A stretch of DNA of 64,000 nt from Methylobacterium sp. AMS5 (GCF_001542815.1 NZ_CP006993.1:1-64000), one strand, 5' to 3'; shown: positions 27,001 to 35,486, counted from the stretch's first letter. The notes: generated by a model not told the origin, from the letters alone. A program made the numbers and translations.

Positions 27001-27646
27001 GGCCGGCGACGATGACCGAGTAGCTCTCCCAGACGGTCGAGGACTGCTCGTATTCGTTGGGCGCGTCGGCGTTGATGCGGCGCACGCGGATGTCCCAGGG
27101 GAACCCGTCCTGCGGCAGCTCGACGACGTGGGACTTCTGGTAGGGAGAGGTCGTCTTCTGGTTGAAGATCAGCCCGCGGACGATCGAATCCCACTGGCTA
27201 GAATTGTGCTTGCGGATCTCGATGACGTAATCGACCGAGGCCGGCTGCAGGTTTCCCGTGCTCTGATTTTGATAGAGCAGGCTTGGAATGTTCATGATGA
27301 CGCGGAAAGCGGTCGCGTTACGATCCGCAATCGTGCGAATCGGCGGCTCCTGCTTCTGCTTGACCTCGACGTTGACCTGGTAGGGCGTCTCGGTCTGCGG
27401 GAAGCCGCTCAGAGCCTCCTGATCCGGGAGACCCACGCGCTGCTGCCAGGTGACGCCGGTGAAGTTGGCCGAGCCGTCCGTGTTCAGGAGCGGGGTCGCG
27501 TCGAAGTAGATCGACTTGGCGCCGTCTACGAGGCCGACGATTTCACCCTCGCCGAGGAGCTCGACCACGCGAGCCTTCGCGTTCGAGCGCAGCGTGTTGG
27601 CCGCGTCCGATCCCTTCTTGGAGCCGCCCTTGCCGCCGCCTCCCAT
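21041..27646 (-). CDS. Tail tip protein J (host specificity)
   Basis: Central tail tip protein, lambda gpJ family, about 2201 residues. The N-terminus MGGGGKGGSKKGSDAANTLR is typical, so I start at ATG 27646; the frame is open to ATG 27709 but that extension contains a palindrome copy. Residues to about 640 are the conserved hub region; about 640-1170 hold fibronectin-III-like modules (PPTNLKATES, PGPVTNFEV). Residues about 1240-1560 and 1750-1900 consist of decapeptide-like repeats (AGQIAARTIGAENIVAGSLT), and the C-terminus should contact the receptor. Confidence 0.9.
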   Translation of the reverse strand: MGGGGKGGSKKGSDAANTLRSNAKARVVELLGEGEIVGLVDGAKSIYFDATPLLNTDGSANFTGVTWQQRVGLPDQEALSGFPQTETPYQVNVEVKQKQEPPIRTIADRNATAFRVIMNIPSLLYQNQSTGNLQPASVDYVIEIRKHNSSQWDSIVRGLIFNQKTTSPYQKSHVVELPQDGFPWDIRVRRINADAPNEYEQSSTVWESYSVIVAGRFTYPNSALVALELDAENFGSSIPARYYDVKGLIVQVPDNYDPETRTYNGFWEGNFKRAWTNNPAWVLYDLLTANRYGLGEFVDASKIDKWGLYEIAQYCDQLVPDGFGGREPRFTFNSVINSRDEAFKVLQNVCTIFRGMAFWSLGQVFAVADSPRDVDKIFSPANVIGGQFNYSGTAKKARHSVAAVTWNDPNDFYRTAIELVQHDDALDRFGWRQTDIQAIGCTSRGQAYRYGKWTLDTEHTATETVDFECSIDALAKDPIKPGHIVAIADPRKAQVRLGGRVAANAGLRLTLDKAFEPVAGESYRISVMLPSGDLWTDEIQGWEQDNLVAVLAHQPPEQILPFANWAITGTDVAPRQYRVLSVREEKKNTFKIAALFHDPLKYARVEEEIILEPIRYTRPKATVKPPTNLKATESLYFKDGNPRSRISLSWTPGDDFMSARYAVNATTPEGEREYGQVSSTSIDIDDIRAGTYTFSLTAIGINNKLSVPATLTFEAKGWDGMAGPEIVDLQVKGGGSEFSGPDATLEWGVSWPEGTVPYEVDFLVRVFDLDTREVLSEWVAPTQTFTYTFAENLADGGPRRRFWVQIRARDMNGREGNPAALVVSNPAPDLIVPDLQTTTETIYAGYDRPADFDFRGVQIWQELDPDFDPLTTKPVYEGDNSLVALKAAKNTAYYIRIAGFDAFGKTDLNISPAYKVIVIDRIIDTVAPEIPTGLKLETGSELTADGTLQAFIKAVWDPAIAENFKTYQVEIAEADTEFLRDGGTETPSWERHGLKPATRYRVRVRALNGSAIESAWSLEAEITTPLNEVAPGPVTNFEVTTNFQTAGLTWTLPADKDLAFTEIWSSDDQAVSSTLLGRVAAPQDFTFDKNLSVGIKRLYWARTVNTSGLRSDFVGPISAVSPQLQKEEIANGILDQTKFARGLSLIGTYDGLPDPAGYDGPSIIANERDGKLYQLRNGKWELVVAEVNVDDIRGLITDEMIERIDAAKLAGQLTDDQLKAISANKLIGKIVAAQIESLGVNQLIGQLKASQLEAIEATKLIGQLSAAQLKAIEASKLIGQVVDAQIASVGAGKLAGQITRVQITDGAIASPQIQAGSIYGDRLVVDTITAREIAARTITANEIAVGTLTADVIAARTITGDKLAFRSIEAGNIAAGAITAYEIAAYSITATNIAANQIAAWHIVAGTITTQQLQAGGVHADRLVANSITAGQLAANSVTAAAISAGSIEARHIVAYSITAGQIAARTIGAENIVAGSLTGNEIRANSIHADRLIANSITAAQIAAGAIKTAQLDAGAVTADKIGVGLGAGNLLFGSDFTNNIAAWVANWWSDGVAATIARNTDWAPSTMGSAMVHRPGVPSYGSVADYVLRRRTQTGWDNRYPCEPNKRYEFTAYVSVHRCSAVVGLQFLNAAGQEVGIAWGNAITNNQANGPLSAWPRTGTFGVAPSTAVMMVPICRTSWTGGTDPYTFWTGLYLGNAQPNQSAYSVWSPNSSTVIDGGIVATNSLHAEKIIAGTISADRLIARSITADYIAYGTLTGNEIAANSIYADRIQIGGGASLTSWLSGPNNAEINGGKISANTIAANKLSIGARGLKISGLRMWCDKEAARVNWEAGWIGYTDDNGNPASTYVAGGSYVHGAYLYLYWEPFAGYLNVTSDFGTAFAGNRVLMATYDGYANLNSIYGATQIDGTTIRTGTILAAQIAAGQIQAGHIAAGQITAGHIGANQVTADKLGAGTITASSAIYIGSSRFSLDVPTRMMRVFNPNGVEVISIGNTGRFWGEDDNGRHGIIVRANDGRHVFQVDQNEAYIDAAFIRNLRVSRAMIDDAIINNAKIENGAITSAKIGYLEVDTANIKNGAVSQALAGSWGAGGAQVLGVAVRTNEAKLQIRGISNNNPNTNWGGTAAGYLHIYFNPNNDGSRRWIIATVAQNFWMDRFLNYYWGTTPIEVVHQPGAGYHSYTIESSTGQAEGMNLSIIELTK

Positions 27647-27666
27647 GAGGCCGCCCGAGCCGTGAA

Positions 27667-27682
27667 TGTCAGTGCTGACTGA
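27667..27682. promoter_or_regulatory. Palindrome TGTCAGTGCTGACTGA
   Basis: Core 27667-27680, 21 bases upstream of the chosen J start. Confidence 0.6.
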
Positions 27683-27719
27683 TGTCAGCGCGCGCACGTC
27701 GTCCGTCATCGCGCTCTCC

Positions 27720-28358
27720 TCAGCCTTCCTGAACCGTGCCGGAGCGGACAGCCCCGATCGGGATGTCCTCGACGTCGATGCCGAAGGAGATCGGCAGCGA
27801 GCCGGTCATCACGCGGCCGTAGATCAGTGGGACCGGGTTGCCCTGCTCGGTGTTGTTGCCGGGACCCGAGAAGGAGAAGCTCTCCTCCTTCTTGGTCTCG
27901 TCCTTCGACTGCTCCTTCTTGGCGAGCATCTGCGAGACACCGGTGAGCGCCATCGAGACGCCCAGCATCGCAACGGTGCCCCACATCGAGCCCGCCGTAA
28001 GACCGGCAAGCGGAGCAGCCAGAGTGCCGCCCGAGGCAAAGATCGCCACACCAATGAGTGCGACTCCGAGAATGGTCTTCAGGATGCCGCCCGACTTCTT
28101 CGAGCCGGCCGTCACGGGGACGATGTGCAGATCGCCTGAGCCCAGGCGGAACTCGTTGATGTGCTCCTCGACGAGACGCATGCCGGTCGAGCGCTTGCCG
28201 CGGATGACCTCGTAGGAGCCCTCGGACAGAGCTTCGAGGAAGCGCTGCGGGAAGTTGGCCGCGAGCGCGCGCACGGCTTCGCCGGCCGTGGCGACGTTGA
28301 GATTGAAGGGGCCGCCGAACAGCTTCTTGAGCCGGCCGTGGAGAACGATCTTACGCAT
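27720..28358 (-). CDS. Tail assembly protein I
   Basis: Lambda gpI-like protein needed for tail tip assembly, 212 residues. N-terminal beta-grasp-like part (LHGRLKKLFGGPFNLNVATA), a central Gly/Ala hydrophobic helix pair (ILKTILGVALIGVAIFASGG) and the conserved NPVPLIYGRVMTGSLPISFG near the end. Gene order K-I-J matches lambda. The ATG at 28358 lies 4 bases past a palindrome whose GGTGA may serve as ribosome binding site. Confidence 0.88.
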   Translation of the reverse strand: MRKIVLHGRLKKLFGGPFNLNVATAGEAVRALAANFPQRFLEALSEGSYEVIRGKRSTGMRLVEEHINEFRLGSGDLHIVPVTAGSKKSGGILKTILGVALIGVAIFASGGTLAAPLAGLTAGSMWGTVAMLGVSMALTGVSQMLAKKEQSKDETKKEESFSFSGPGNNTEQGNPVPLIYGRVMTGSLPISFGIDVEDIPIGAVRSGTVQEG

Positions 28359-29175
28359 GGTTAGTCACCGATGACTTATCTTCCAGGGCGGCAAGACGCC
28401 GGTCGTTTGCTTCGTGGCGCAGCCAGGTGTGGACGGCTCGCGCCCAGATCCCGATCGGCTCGCGGCGTGACGCGCGCGTCGGCAGGTGATGCAGGATCAG
28501 GTGGCCTTCGAGCAGGACCCCGCAGTGGTTCGGGGTAGGGCTCTGGATGTTCACGAGGAAGGCATCGCCCGGCCGGGCTTCGTTGGCCGGGATGATGCGG
28601 AAGCCGTTGGCCCGGTAGTGGTCGAGCAGCATGTTCTGCGCGGCGAGCTCGCCCTCCTTGGCCCACCAGCCGTCACGCCGGGGCCAGTCAGGGAAGCTCA
28701 CAGGGTCGAGCGGCCAGCCCGAGACACCCTGAGCAGCAAGCGCGTCCCGACCCAGCCGGTAGACGTCCCTGCCCAGGCAAAAGCAGTCCGCGACCCCGTG
28801 AACGAACGAGCGCCCAATCACCGGGGCGGGTTCGCCCTCGCTATCCCAGATGATCGGCGGGGCGATGTCCTTGTCGTCGAGGGCAACGATGACCCACGGC
28901 ACAGCCGTCTGCTGCTGACCCTGCATATCCTGCGCGCTCGGGTAGAGCGGGCCGTTCGGGTGGCTGTGGACGACGGCCTGAACCTCCCTCCCCTCCTCCG
29001 CGAGCCTGGCCCAGATCTCGCCCGCGATGACGAAATCCGTCTCGGGGTCGAGCGCGTAGTTGAAGCAGGGCAGGTAGGCACCGTCGACCACGAGGCCGCA
29101 GGCTTCCTTGGGGAATTCGCGACGCGCATGCGCCTCGGCGGCCTGACGGGCGGCGACGGGGAGTTCGTAGCGCAT
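28351..29175 (-). CDS. Tail assembly protein K (JAMM plus NlpC/P60)
   Basis: Two predicted hydrolase domains as in lambda gpK. Residues 1-110: JAMM/Mov34 metalloprotease with E24 and H70-x-H72-P...S80-x2-D83. Residues about 125-250: NlpC/P60 cysteine peptidase with VADCFCLGRDVYR and the His in TPNHCGVLLEG/LILHH. Probably cuts peptidoglycan or processes the tail tip. The last codons include a palindrome (DKSSVTN). Confidence 0.9.
   Translation of the reverse strand: MRYELPVAARQAAEAHARREFPKEACGLVVDGAYLPCFNYALDPETDFVIAGEIWARLAEEGREVQAVVHSHPNGPLYPSAQDMQGQQQTAVPWVIVALDDKDIAPPIIWDSEGEPAPVIGRSFVHGVADCFCLGRDVYRLGRDALAAQGVSGWPLDPVSFPDWPRRDGWWAKEGELAAQNMLLDHYRANGFRIIPANEARPGDAFLVNIQSPTPNHCGVLLEGHLILHHLPTRASRREPIGIWARAVHTWLRHEANDRRLAALEDKSSVTNHA
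28361..28378. promoter_or_regulatory. Palindrome in 3' end of K
   Basis: TTAGTCACCGATGACTTA, core 28363-28376, directly before the gpI start. Confidence 0.7.
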
Positions 29176-29879
29176 CACTGCCTCACGCGGGCCATGCCGG
29201 GAAAGCCCCAGAAGGGGAGCGGATTTTCCTTGCCGAACCGGAGCTCGCAGTCGGACAGGCGCCGGCCGCAGGCGTCCTTGTCCGGGCTCGTGGGTTCACC
29301 CTTGCGGTTGAAGCAGGCCTCGCCCGTGTAGGGACAGGTCGCCTTCGAGTAGTCGAAGGTGCCGTCCCGATTGCGCCGGTAGCGGGCAACGCAGGTGTCG
29401 CGCAGCGCCTGCCGGCCAGGGATGAGTCGACCCTGCTGGTCGATCGAGGCCGAGAGCTTCCACTCGATGAAGATCGGGTTCTCGGAGACCTTCTGCTCGA
29501 TCTCGAAAGTGTCGGGGCCGAAATAGGCGCCGGGGTCCGCGTCGGGCATGCCGTCGAGGAAGCGCGCGTAGGTGCGCACGCGCTGCATCTTGCAGCCGAT
29601 CAGGTCGTCGCCATAGGTGTTCACGAGGCCCTGGATGACCTCGTTGGTGTTCGACAGCTTCACGGTCGGCGTGGGCAGCGCGCCCTGGCCGTTCAGCTCG
29701 TAGCCGGAGAAGTCGAGATCGACGGCCGTGTAGGTGACGCCGCCGAACTTGACAGCGCCGTCGGCATGCGCCGACTGCGTGAAGAAGTAGACCTGCCCGC
29801 CGATCGGAGTGCAATCGAGGCGGAACAGGAACACCTGATCGCCGGGCGACCGGCTCTGAACGGCGGAATGGATCGACAT
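29175..29879 (-). CDS. Minor tail protein L, cysteine cluster
   Basis: Lambda gpL-like tail tip protein, 234 residues. The C-terminal 75 residues contain a cysteine cluster (TCVARYRR, TCPYTGEACF, DACGRRLSDCELRFG); in lambda gpL cysteines there bind an iron-sulphur cluster, so the same is likely here. Preceded by a palindrome and a hairpin whose right arm includes the ATG at 29879. Confidence 0.88.
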   Translation of the reverse strand: MSIHSAVQSRSPGDQVFLFRLDCTPIGGQVYFFTQSAHADGAVKFGGVTYTAVDLDFSGYELNGQGALPTPTVKLSNTNEVIQGLVNTYGDDLIGCKMQRVRTYARFLDGMPDADPGAYFGPDTFEIEQKVSENPIFIEWKLSASIDQQGRLIPGRQALRDTCVARYRRNRDGTFDYSKATCPYTGEACFNRKGEPTSPDKDACGRRLSDCELRFGKENPLPFWGFPGMARVRQ

Positions 29880-29906
29880 GAGGGCCCTGTGGGAAGGTCC
29901 TCATGA
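29877..29906 (-). promoter_or_regulatory. Hairpin covering gpL start
   Basis: Minus strand ATGAGGACC pairs with GGCCCTCAT around a short loop; the start codon follows within the right arm. It could be a translation attenuator or a weak terminator lacking a T-run. Confidence 0.4.
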
Positions 29907-29925
29907 TAAGTCAGTGGTGACTGAC
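29907..29925. promoter_or_regulatory. Palindrome TAAGTCAGTGGTGACTGAC
   Basis: Core 29909-29922, between gpM stop and gpL start. Confidence 0.75.
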
Positions 29926-29933
29926 GTTCAACC

Positions 29934-30272
29934 TCAACCGAGGTTGAAGCTCTGGCGAAATACGCACTCGATCTTGTTGGGCGTGCCGCGCGTGCGGGTG
30001 ATCTCCTTGCAGGTCCACTTGAGCTGCTCGGCCGTGTCCGAGAGCGTGTAATAGAAGTGGTCCGCACCCTTGTGCTTGCGGATGAACCCCTCGATCTGGT
30101 CGGCCTGCTCGACGTTGAGCCAGTCCCAGGACAGGCTCACGACGCGCCGGACGCTGTTCATGCCGTCGCCCATCGTCTGGGTGTAGCCGTCGCCGAAGTC
30201 GGCTTCGAGAAGCTTGAACTCCGGCTTGTCCTGGGACGTCGTGGGCGGAAGGGGCGGGTCGAAGGTTTCCAT
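29934..30272 (-). CDS. Minor tail protein M
   Basis: 112 residues, lambda gpM-like tail tip protein: FKLLEADFGDGYTQTMGDG, then VVSLSWDWLNVEQADQIEGF and WTCKEITRTRG, a compact beta domain. ATG 30272 has AAGGA five bases upstream. Position between tape measure and gpL matches lambda order H-M-L-K-I-J. Confidence 0.85.
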   Translation of the reverse strand: METFDPPLPPTTSQDKPEFKLLEADFGDGYTQTMGDGMNSVRRVVSLSWDWLNVEQADQIEGFIRKHKGADHFYYTLSDTAEQLKWTCKEITRTRGTPNKIECVFRQSFNLG

Positions 30273-30280
30273 TTCTGTCC

Positions 30281-33200
30281 TTATCCGTTGAGCATGTTGC
30301 CGGGCCGGCGCTGAGCCATGATCTCGTCGACCACGATGGAGCGGATCGCACCCTCGGCCGCCTTTGCGGTCTGGGCTGCGAGGTCGGCGTTCTGCTGGGG
30401 CGTCCCGCCGTTCGCGTTGACCTGGATGGTCGGGGCGATGGTGACGATCTGCGAGCCCGAGGCCCCGCCCATCGCCTTCATCTGCTCCTTGGTGAACACG
30501 CCCTCGCCGCGCTGGGCGATGATCGGAACCTCGTCGGCACCGATGACGCCGCCCGTGTGGAAGCGGGGCGCGCCGGCGAACATGCCGGGCGAGACCATCC
30601 GGGACATCGAGAAGCCGGCGCCGACGATGCCGCCCGTGTGCATGGCGCCGAACATCTTCAGCCCGCCGCCCGCGGCACCGCCCGCCTTGGCTCCACCACC
30701 CTTGGCCGCTCCACCGCCCTTCAGGAGCGACTTCAGGCCACCGCCCTGCCCTCCTCCTCCTCCGAACATGCCGGACAGCGCCCACTTGAGCGCCATCTTG
30801 GTGATGTCCTTGGCGATCGACTGGAACAGCGAGGCGAAGTCGGCCTTGCCCGTCGTGACGAACTCGGCCAGGGCGTCGACGCCGCTGTCGAGCCAGCCCG
30901 TCATCGCCTTTTCCATGTTCTCGCCGAGCGAGGACCACTCCTTCATCTGCTTGCCGAGCGGGCTGCTCTGCGAGACCGACTGCCGGGCCAGGATCTGACG
31001 CTTGGCGAGCGCCTCCTCGGCCTGAGCACGCGCCTCGGTGCCCTCCTTGGTCTCGTTCACGAGCGCCTGAAGCCGCGCGATCTCCTCGTCGTGCATCGCC
31101 TGACGACGCTGGTCAGCCGTCATCAGCTCGCGCTCAAGGTCGCGGTTCTTCTTCTGCTCGGCGATCAGGCTCGTCTGGACCTCGATGTCCTTCGAGCGCG
31201 TGAAGGATTCGAGGTTCGAGGCGACCAGCTGGTCCTGCTGCGCCTTGCTCCAGTTGCTGTCGCCGCGCTTGATGAGCTCCTCGCCGGCCTTCTCGTCGCG
31301 CATCTGGTTGAAGCGCATCCGGTAGAGGCTCTCGGAGAGCTTGAGCGGGTTCTCGGCCTTGAGACGATCGGCGATGTCCTGCTGCTTGAAGTCGAGGTCG
31401 TCGCCGAGCGTCTTGTTGCGCTCGACAGCCGAGTTCAGCCGGGAGCGCAGGCGCCGGTTCTCGGCGAGCGTCTTCTCGGCCGCGTCGACCTTCATGGCCT
31501 CCTCGCGGATCTCCTTGTAGCGGTCGGCCATCGGGTTCGTCTGACCCTCGGCCTTGCCGAACACGCCGTCGCGGATCGCCTGGTCGATCTTGGAGAGCTT
31601 CGAGCCGGTGCCGGTCGCCTCCTCGTTGGTCTTCCGGAGCTCCAGACCGAGCTCCTTCACCTTGTCGGCAAGCGCGTTGTCGACCTTGAGGGCGTTCAGC
31701 TTCTGCTCCAGCTGGGTCAGACGCTCGACGGTCGCGCCCTGCTCGGCGTTGAGGCCGGTCGGGGTCGGCAGCCGGCTGTCATTGGCCTGCTGGGGCGCGT
31801 AGGTGCTCGACACACCCATCTTGTTGTTGGCCCAGTTCTTGAGCCAGCCGATGTCCTTGCCGCGCAGGAAGGCGTTCGCCGATACGGCGTCGGGCAGCAC
31901 GGAGGAGACGCTCGCGCCGTCGTTGGCACGCAGCGCCTTGACCGCGCCCTGCGGCCCGAGGAAGTGGGCGAGATAGACCGTGGCGTCGTTGACCGTGACG
32001 CCGGCCTTCTTCAGGTAGGCCGCGTTCTCGCGGGCATACCAGACGATCGCCTCCTTCATCATGTCGGAGTTGGTGCGCAGCGCGAGCGCCTGCGCCTTCG
32101 TCATGTTCCGGAATTCGTCCGGGTGCATGTCGCGCAGGAAGTTCATCCAGGTGGTCTCGATGAACTGGCCGAGCCCGACGGCCGAAGACGTCGCCGCCTT
32201 CGCGTTCGGGTTTCCGCCGCTCTCCTGCTTGATGAGGCGCGAGAGGTAGCCGCTCGTGAGGCCGTCGCCCGAGGGCATGATGGTGCCACCGTTCGCCGAG
32301 CTCGACGTGGTGCCGCCGATGTTGACCTCGACGCCCGAGAGCGCGCCCACGCCGTCGCGCATGCGCTGGATCTGCTCGACGGCCTGCTTGAGGATGCCGA
32401 CGAAGGTGTTGCCGCTGTTGATCGTCTCGGAGCCGAACAGCTGCTGCTGGACCGAGCGCGCGAGCGCGCCGGCCTGGTTCGTCGCGACCGTGAAGCCCTC
32501 ATTGATCGAGACGAGCGAGCGCTCCAGCGGAGACGAGCCGGGGCCGACGCCGCTGTAGAAGCCCGAGTTGATCTTGGCCTTCCACTTGTCGACCTCGGAC
32601 ATGCCGCGGGTCTGCTCCTCGAAGATCTCCTGCCGGAGCTTCAGTTCGAGGGAGGCGGCATCGTTGTCGAACTTGGTCTTGCCTTCGAGCAGGTCGTCGA
32701 GGGCCTTCTTCTCCTCCTGGGCGGCGACGAGATCCTTGATGAGCTCCTGCACGCGACCGGAGTCGATCGGGCCATACTTGCCGGCAGCCAGGGCAGACTG
32801 AAGCTCGGCGACCTCCTTCGAGGCACCGGTCATCTCGGCGCGCACGCCCGCGATGGAATCCTTCAGGCCCTGGAGTGCGTTCTGGCCCTTCTTGTAGAGC
32901 TTGTCCTCGTCGAGGGGCTTGGAGAGCTGCGGGACCTCGATCTGCGACTTGGCGAGCTGCTCGCGCAGCTGCTTGGCCGTGTTGATGGCCTTCAGCTGAC
33001 CGTCGAGCTCGCGCTCGGTCGCCTCACGCTGGAGACCGGACTGCCGGTCGAGCTGGGCCCGCAGGTCCTCGTAGCTGTCCTCGCGCTGGGCGATCTCCAG
33101 GTCGTAGATCGAAAGCTGGCGCTCGCGCTCGCGGCGCGCGTAGTCGGCCCGGATCTTCTCGGTCGACAGACCCTTCGCGGCCGCGTCGGCGAGGGCCTCG

Positions 33201-35137
33201 TCCTGGGCCTTCGCCATGTCGGTGCCCCAGATGTCGATCTGGCGACGCTGGCTCTGGATCATCTCGTCGAAGATCTTGAGCTTCTTGTCCGCCTCGCGCT
33301 GGGCGAGGTTGGTCGAGAACTCGGCGCCCGCAGCCTCGATCAGGCGCTGACCGTCAGCGAGCGTCTTGCGCTTGCCGGCGAGCTCCTCGTCGATCTCCTG
33401 GAGACGCTTGGCACGCGCGTTCGGGCCGATGCCGGCCGAGCCCGCATAGACGCCCTGGGTGCGCACGCTCTCGCGGCGCTTCTCCAGAGCGTCGATCTCC
33501 TTCTGCTGGTCCTGCAGGTCCTTGATGAACAGCTTGAGCGAGGCCTTGGCCGCGGCGCCGCCCAGCTCCTGAACCTCCTTCTTGGCGTCCTTCACCTTGG
33601 TGCCGAACAGGTCGAAGTAGGAGACGGCGAACGAGATGCCCGCGCCGACGGCGACCAGCACCGGGGCCAGCGCGGCGAGCGCGACCGCGGTGGCGAGAAT
33701 CGCGGTGCGGGTCGCGGCGAGGCCGGCGCGCACGACGTTGAGCGCGTTGACGTAGGTGCCGAGGCTGTTGGCGCCCGTGACGAAGCCCGTGCCGAGCTGC
33801 ACGATCGCGGCGTAGGTGTTGGTCAGCACCGTCCGGGCGGTCTGGAGCGGCGAGAACATGCCGTTCAGGATCACCTGGGCGAAGTTGGCCGCCGCACCCG
33901 CGGCCGAGCCGATGATGTTGACGCCACCGTTGAGCACGCCGATGAAGCCCGCCCACGCGGTCTGCATCAGCCCGACGTTGCCGACGAACCGGGTCTGGGC
34001 CGCGAGCGCGTTGTTGTAGACGCTCGGGATCGTGCCGATCGCGATCTGGTAGGCCGTCCACTGGGCGCGCGCGTTGCCCAGCGCCGTCATGACCGTGGTC
34101 AGGCCGCTCGTGACGACGGACAGCCCGAGGCCCGCGGCCAGCGTGTAGCCGACCGAGATGATCTCGTCCTTGAACTGGACGACCTTCTGGATCACCCGGT
34201 CGAAGACGCCGATCGCCGTGGTGAGGCCGGAGCCCAGCGCGTCCGCGAAATTGCCGGCCGACTTCGAGGTCAGGAAGTCGTTGAGCTCGACGGCCTTGTC
34301 CTTGACCGCCTGGAAGAAGCCGGTCTCGTTGCCGCCCACCCGGAGCTGCAGGTTCTGGAAGGAGTTGGCGATCGTGGCTGCGATACCGTTCCAGGACTGC
34401 ATCTGAGCCTGGGCGGCGCCGCCGAAGGTGCGCTCCAGCTCGCCCTGGAGCAGGTTGATGCCGCGGCGCGCCTCGACGGTGCCGGTCGAGAGCTTCTGGA
34501 CGAGCTCGCCGACGGTGACGCCCATGGAGCGGGCCATCAGCTCCGTGGCGCGCGGGACCGCCTCGCCGAGCTGCTGGCGCAGTTCTTCCATCTGGATGAC
34601 GCCCTTGCCCGACATCTGCTGGATGGCGAGCGCGGCGCGCTTCATGACCTCTTCGGACCCTCCGAACGCCGCGACGGCGTTGACCAGGCCCTGCATCGAG
34701 CCCTTCATGGGATCGAGGCCGCCCGAGCGCAGCTTCACGAAGACGTCGGAGAGAGCCTGGAGCGAGTAGGGCGTCTGGCGCGCGAAGTCCCGGAGCTCCT
34801 GGACCTGCTGCTTGGCCTCCTTCAGCGGGTCGGCCGCCGAGGACATGCCCTTCATGAGGGTGGTGAGGCGCTCGAACTCGGCGTTGACCTTCACGATGTC
34901 GCCGGCCCAGCCGGTCGTCACGGTGCGGATGGCGCCAATCGCGGCGGATGCCATGCCCAGCGTGACGGTGACGTCGCGCAGGGTGCCGAGGAAGTTGGAG
35001 CTCGTGGACTGGAGCGCGTTGACCGACGTGATCGTCCGGCCGACGTTCTGCTGAAACTGCTGGACGCTCTCACCCGCGCGGATCATCCGCGTGGTGAACG
35101 AGCCATCGTCCAGTTCGATCTCTACGCGGATTGCCAT
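30281..35137 (-). CDS. Tail tape measure protein with SLT domain
   Basis: Sets tail length and is ejected into the host; 1618 residues. N-terminal block (about 60-270) is the tape-measure domain (ADPLKEAKQQVQELRDFARQ, GVIQMEELRQQLGEAVPRAT). Hydrophobic segments lie at about 330-540 and coiled coil at 560-830. Residues about 960-1105 form a lytic transglycosylase-like domain (LIKQESGGNPNAKAATSSAVG, AYLAHF-type region), which would open the wall during DNA entry. The C-terminus is Gly-rich then NANGG. Confidence 0.92.
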   Translation of the reverse strand: MAIRVEIELDDGSFTTRMIRAGESVQQFQQNVGRTITSVNALQSTSSNFLGTLRDVTVTLGMASAAIGAIRTVTTGWAGDIVKVNAEFERLTTLMKGMSSAADPLKEAKQQVQELRDFARQTPYSLQALSDVFVKLRSGGLDPMKGSMQGLVNAVAAFGGSEEVMKRAALAIQQMSGKGVIQMEELRQQLGEAVPRATELMARSMGVTVGELVQKLSTGTVEARRGINLLQGELERTFGGAAQAQMQSWNGIAATIANSFQNLQLRVGGNETGFFQAVKDKAVELNDFLTSKSAGNFADALGSGLTTAIGVFDRVIQKVVQFKDEIISVGYTLAAGLGLSVVTSGLTTVMTALGNARAQWTAYQIAIGTIPSVYNNALAAQTRFVGNVGLMQTAWAGFIGVLNGGVNIIGSAAGAAANFAQVILNGMFSPLQTARTVLTNTYAAIVQLGTGFVTGANSLGTYVNALNVVRAGLAATRTAILATAVALAALAPVLVAVGAGISFAVSYFDLFGTKVKDAKKEVQELGGAAAKASLKLFIKDLQDQQKEIDALEKRRESVRTQGVYAGSAGIGPNARAKRLQEIDEELAGKRKTLADGQRLIEAAGAEFSTNLAQREADKKLKIFDEMIQSQRRQIDIWGTDMAKAQDEALADAAAKGLSTEKIRADYARRERERQLSIYDLEIAQREDSYEDLRAQLDRQSGLQREATERELDGQLKAINTAKQLREQLAKSQIEVPQLSKPLDEDKLYKKGQNALQGLKDSIAGVRAEMTGASKEVAELQSALAAGKYGPIDSGRVQELIKDLVAAQEEKKALDDLLEGKTKFDNDAASLELKLRQEIFEEQTRGMSEVDKWKAKINSGFYSGVGPGSSPLERSLVSINEGFTVATNQAGALARSVQQQLFGSETINSGNTFVGILKQAVEQIQRMRDGVGALSGVEVNIGGTTSSSANGGTIMPSGDGLTSGYLSRLIKQESGGNPNAKAATSSAVGLGQFIETTWMNFLRDMHPDEFRNMTKAQALALRTNSDMMKEAIVWYARENAAYLKKAGVTVNDATVYLAHFLGPQGAVKALRANDGASVSSVLPDAVSANAFLRGKDIGWLKNWANNKMGVSSTYAPQQANDSRLPTPTGLNAEQGATVERLTQLEQKLNALKVDNALADKVKELGLELRKTNEEATGTGSKLSKIDQAIRDGVFGKAEGQTNPMADRYKEIREEAMKVDAAEKTLAENRRLRSRLNSAVERNKTLGDDLDFKQQDIADRLKAENPLKLSESLYRMRFNQMRDEKAGEELIKRGDSNWSKAQQDQLVASNLESFTRSKDIEVQTSLIAEQKKNRDLERELMTADQRRQAMHDEEIARLQALVNETKEGTEARAQAEEALAKRQILARQSVSQSSPLGKQMKEWSSLGENMEKAMTGWLDSGVDALAEFVTTGKADFASLFQSIAKDITKMALKWALSGMFGGGGGQGGGLKSLLKGGGAAKGGGAKAGGAAGGGLKMFGAMHTGGIVGAGFSMSRMVSPGMFAGAPRFHTGGVIGADEVPIIAQRGEGVFTKEQMKAMGGASGSQIVTIAPTIQVNANGGTPQQNADLAAQTAKAAEGAIRSIVVDEIMAQRRPGNMLNG

Positions 35138-35147
35138 CCCACTCGCC

Positions 35148-35486
35148 TCAGAAAGACATTGCCTTCAGTTCGGCGAGACCTGCGCGGTCGAGCTCCTCTT
35201 CGTGTGCTGCCTTACCGGAGCCCGTCATCTTCACGACGGTGCCCATCTGCTGCTGAAGCTTGTCGAAGGTCTTGCTGTAAGCTTCGGGGCTCTGTGCAGC
35301 TGCCATCACCTGCAACAGCCGAAGATCGCGTTCGGCTGAGAGACGATCAATGTTCTTGGAGTAGAGCCAGAAGGTCCGAAGCGGGAGCTTCAAGACCTTC
35401 TGGTGCTCCATGCCGTAGAAGGCGGATACGCGGGTGACGAGGAAGCCGAAGTCGATCGCTTCTACTCGGCCGCTGCCGGAGGGTTT
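35148..35486 (-). CDS. Tail chaperone GT extension (frameshift product)
   Basis: The second tail assembly chaperone part, lambda gpT-like, expressed by -1 frameshifting from the upstream gene. The frame continues upstream of the ATG at 35411 as VEAIDFGFLVTRVSAFYGM, the conserved beginning of this family, with no start codon of its own, so the ATG-initiated 87-residue product is probably not the real form. The slippery heptamer AAACCCT is at 35486-35480. It ends next to the tape measure start. Confidence 0.8.
   Translation of the reverse strand, partial: KPSGSGRVEAIDFGFLVTRVSAFYGMEHQKVLKLPLRTFWLYSKNIDRLSAERDLRLLQVMAAAQSPEAYSKTFDKLQQQMGTVVKMTGSGKAAHEEELDRAGLAELKAMSF

Noticed and set aside
24671..27682. 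1003-codon open frame opposite the J gene
   Set aside because: Complementary shadow caused by codon bias; sequence is low-complexity Arg/Val/Asp.
30557..35437. 1626-codon open frame opposite the tape measure
   Set aside because: Same shadow effect; Leu/Arg/Glu monotony and no match to any fold.
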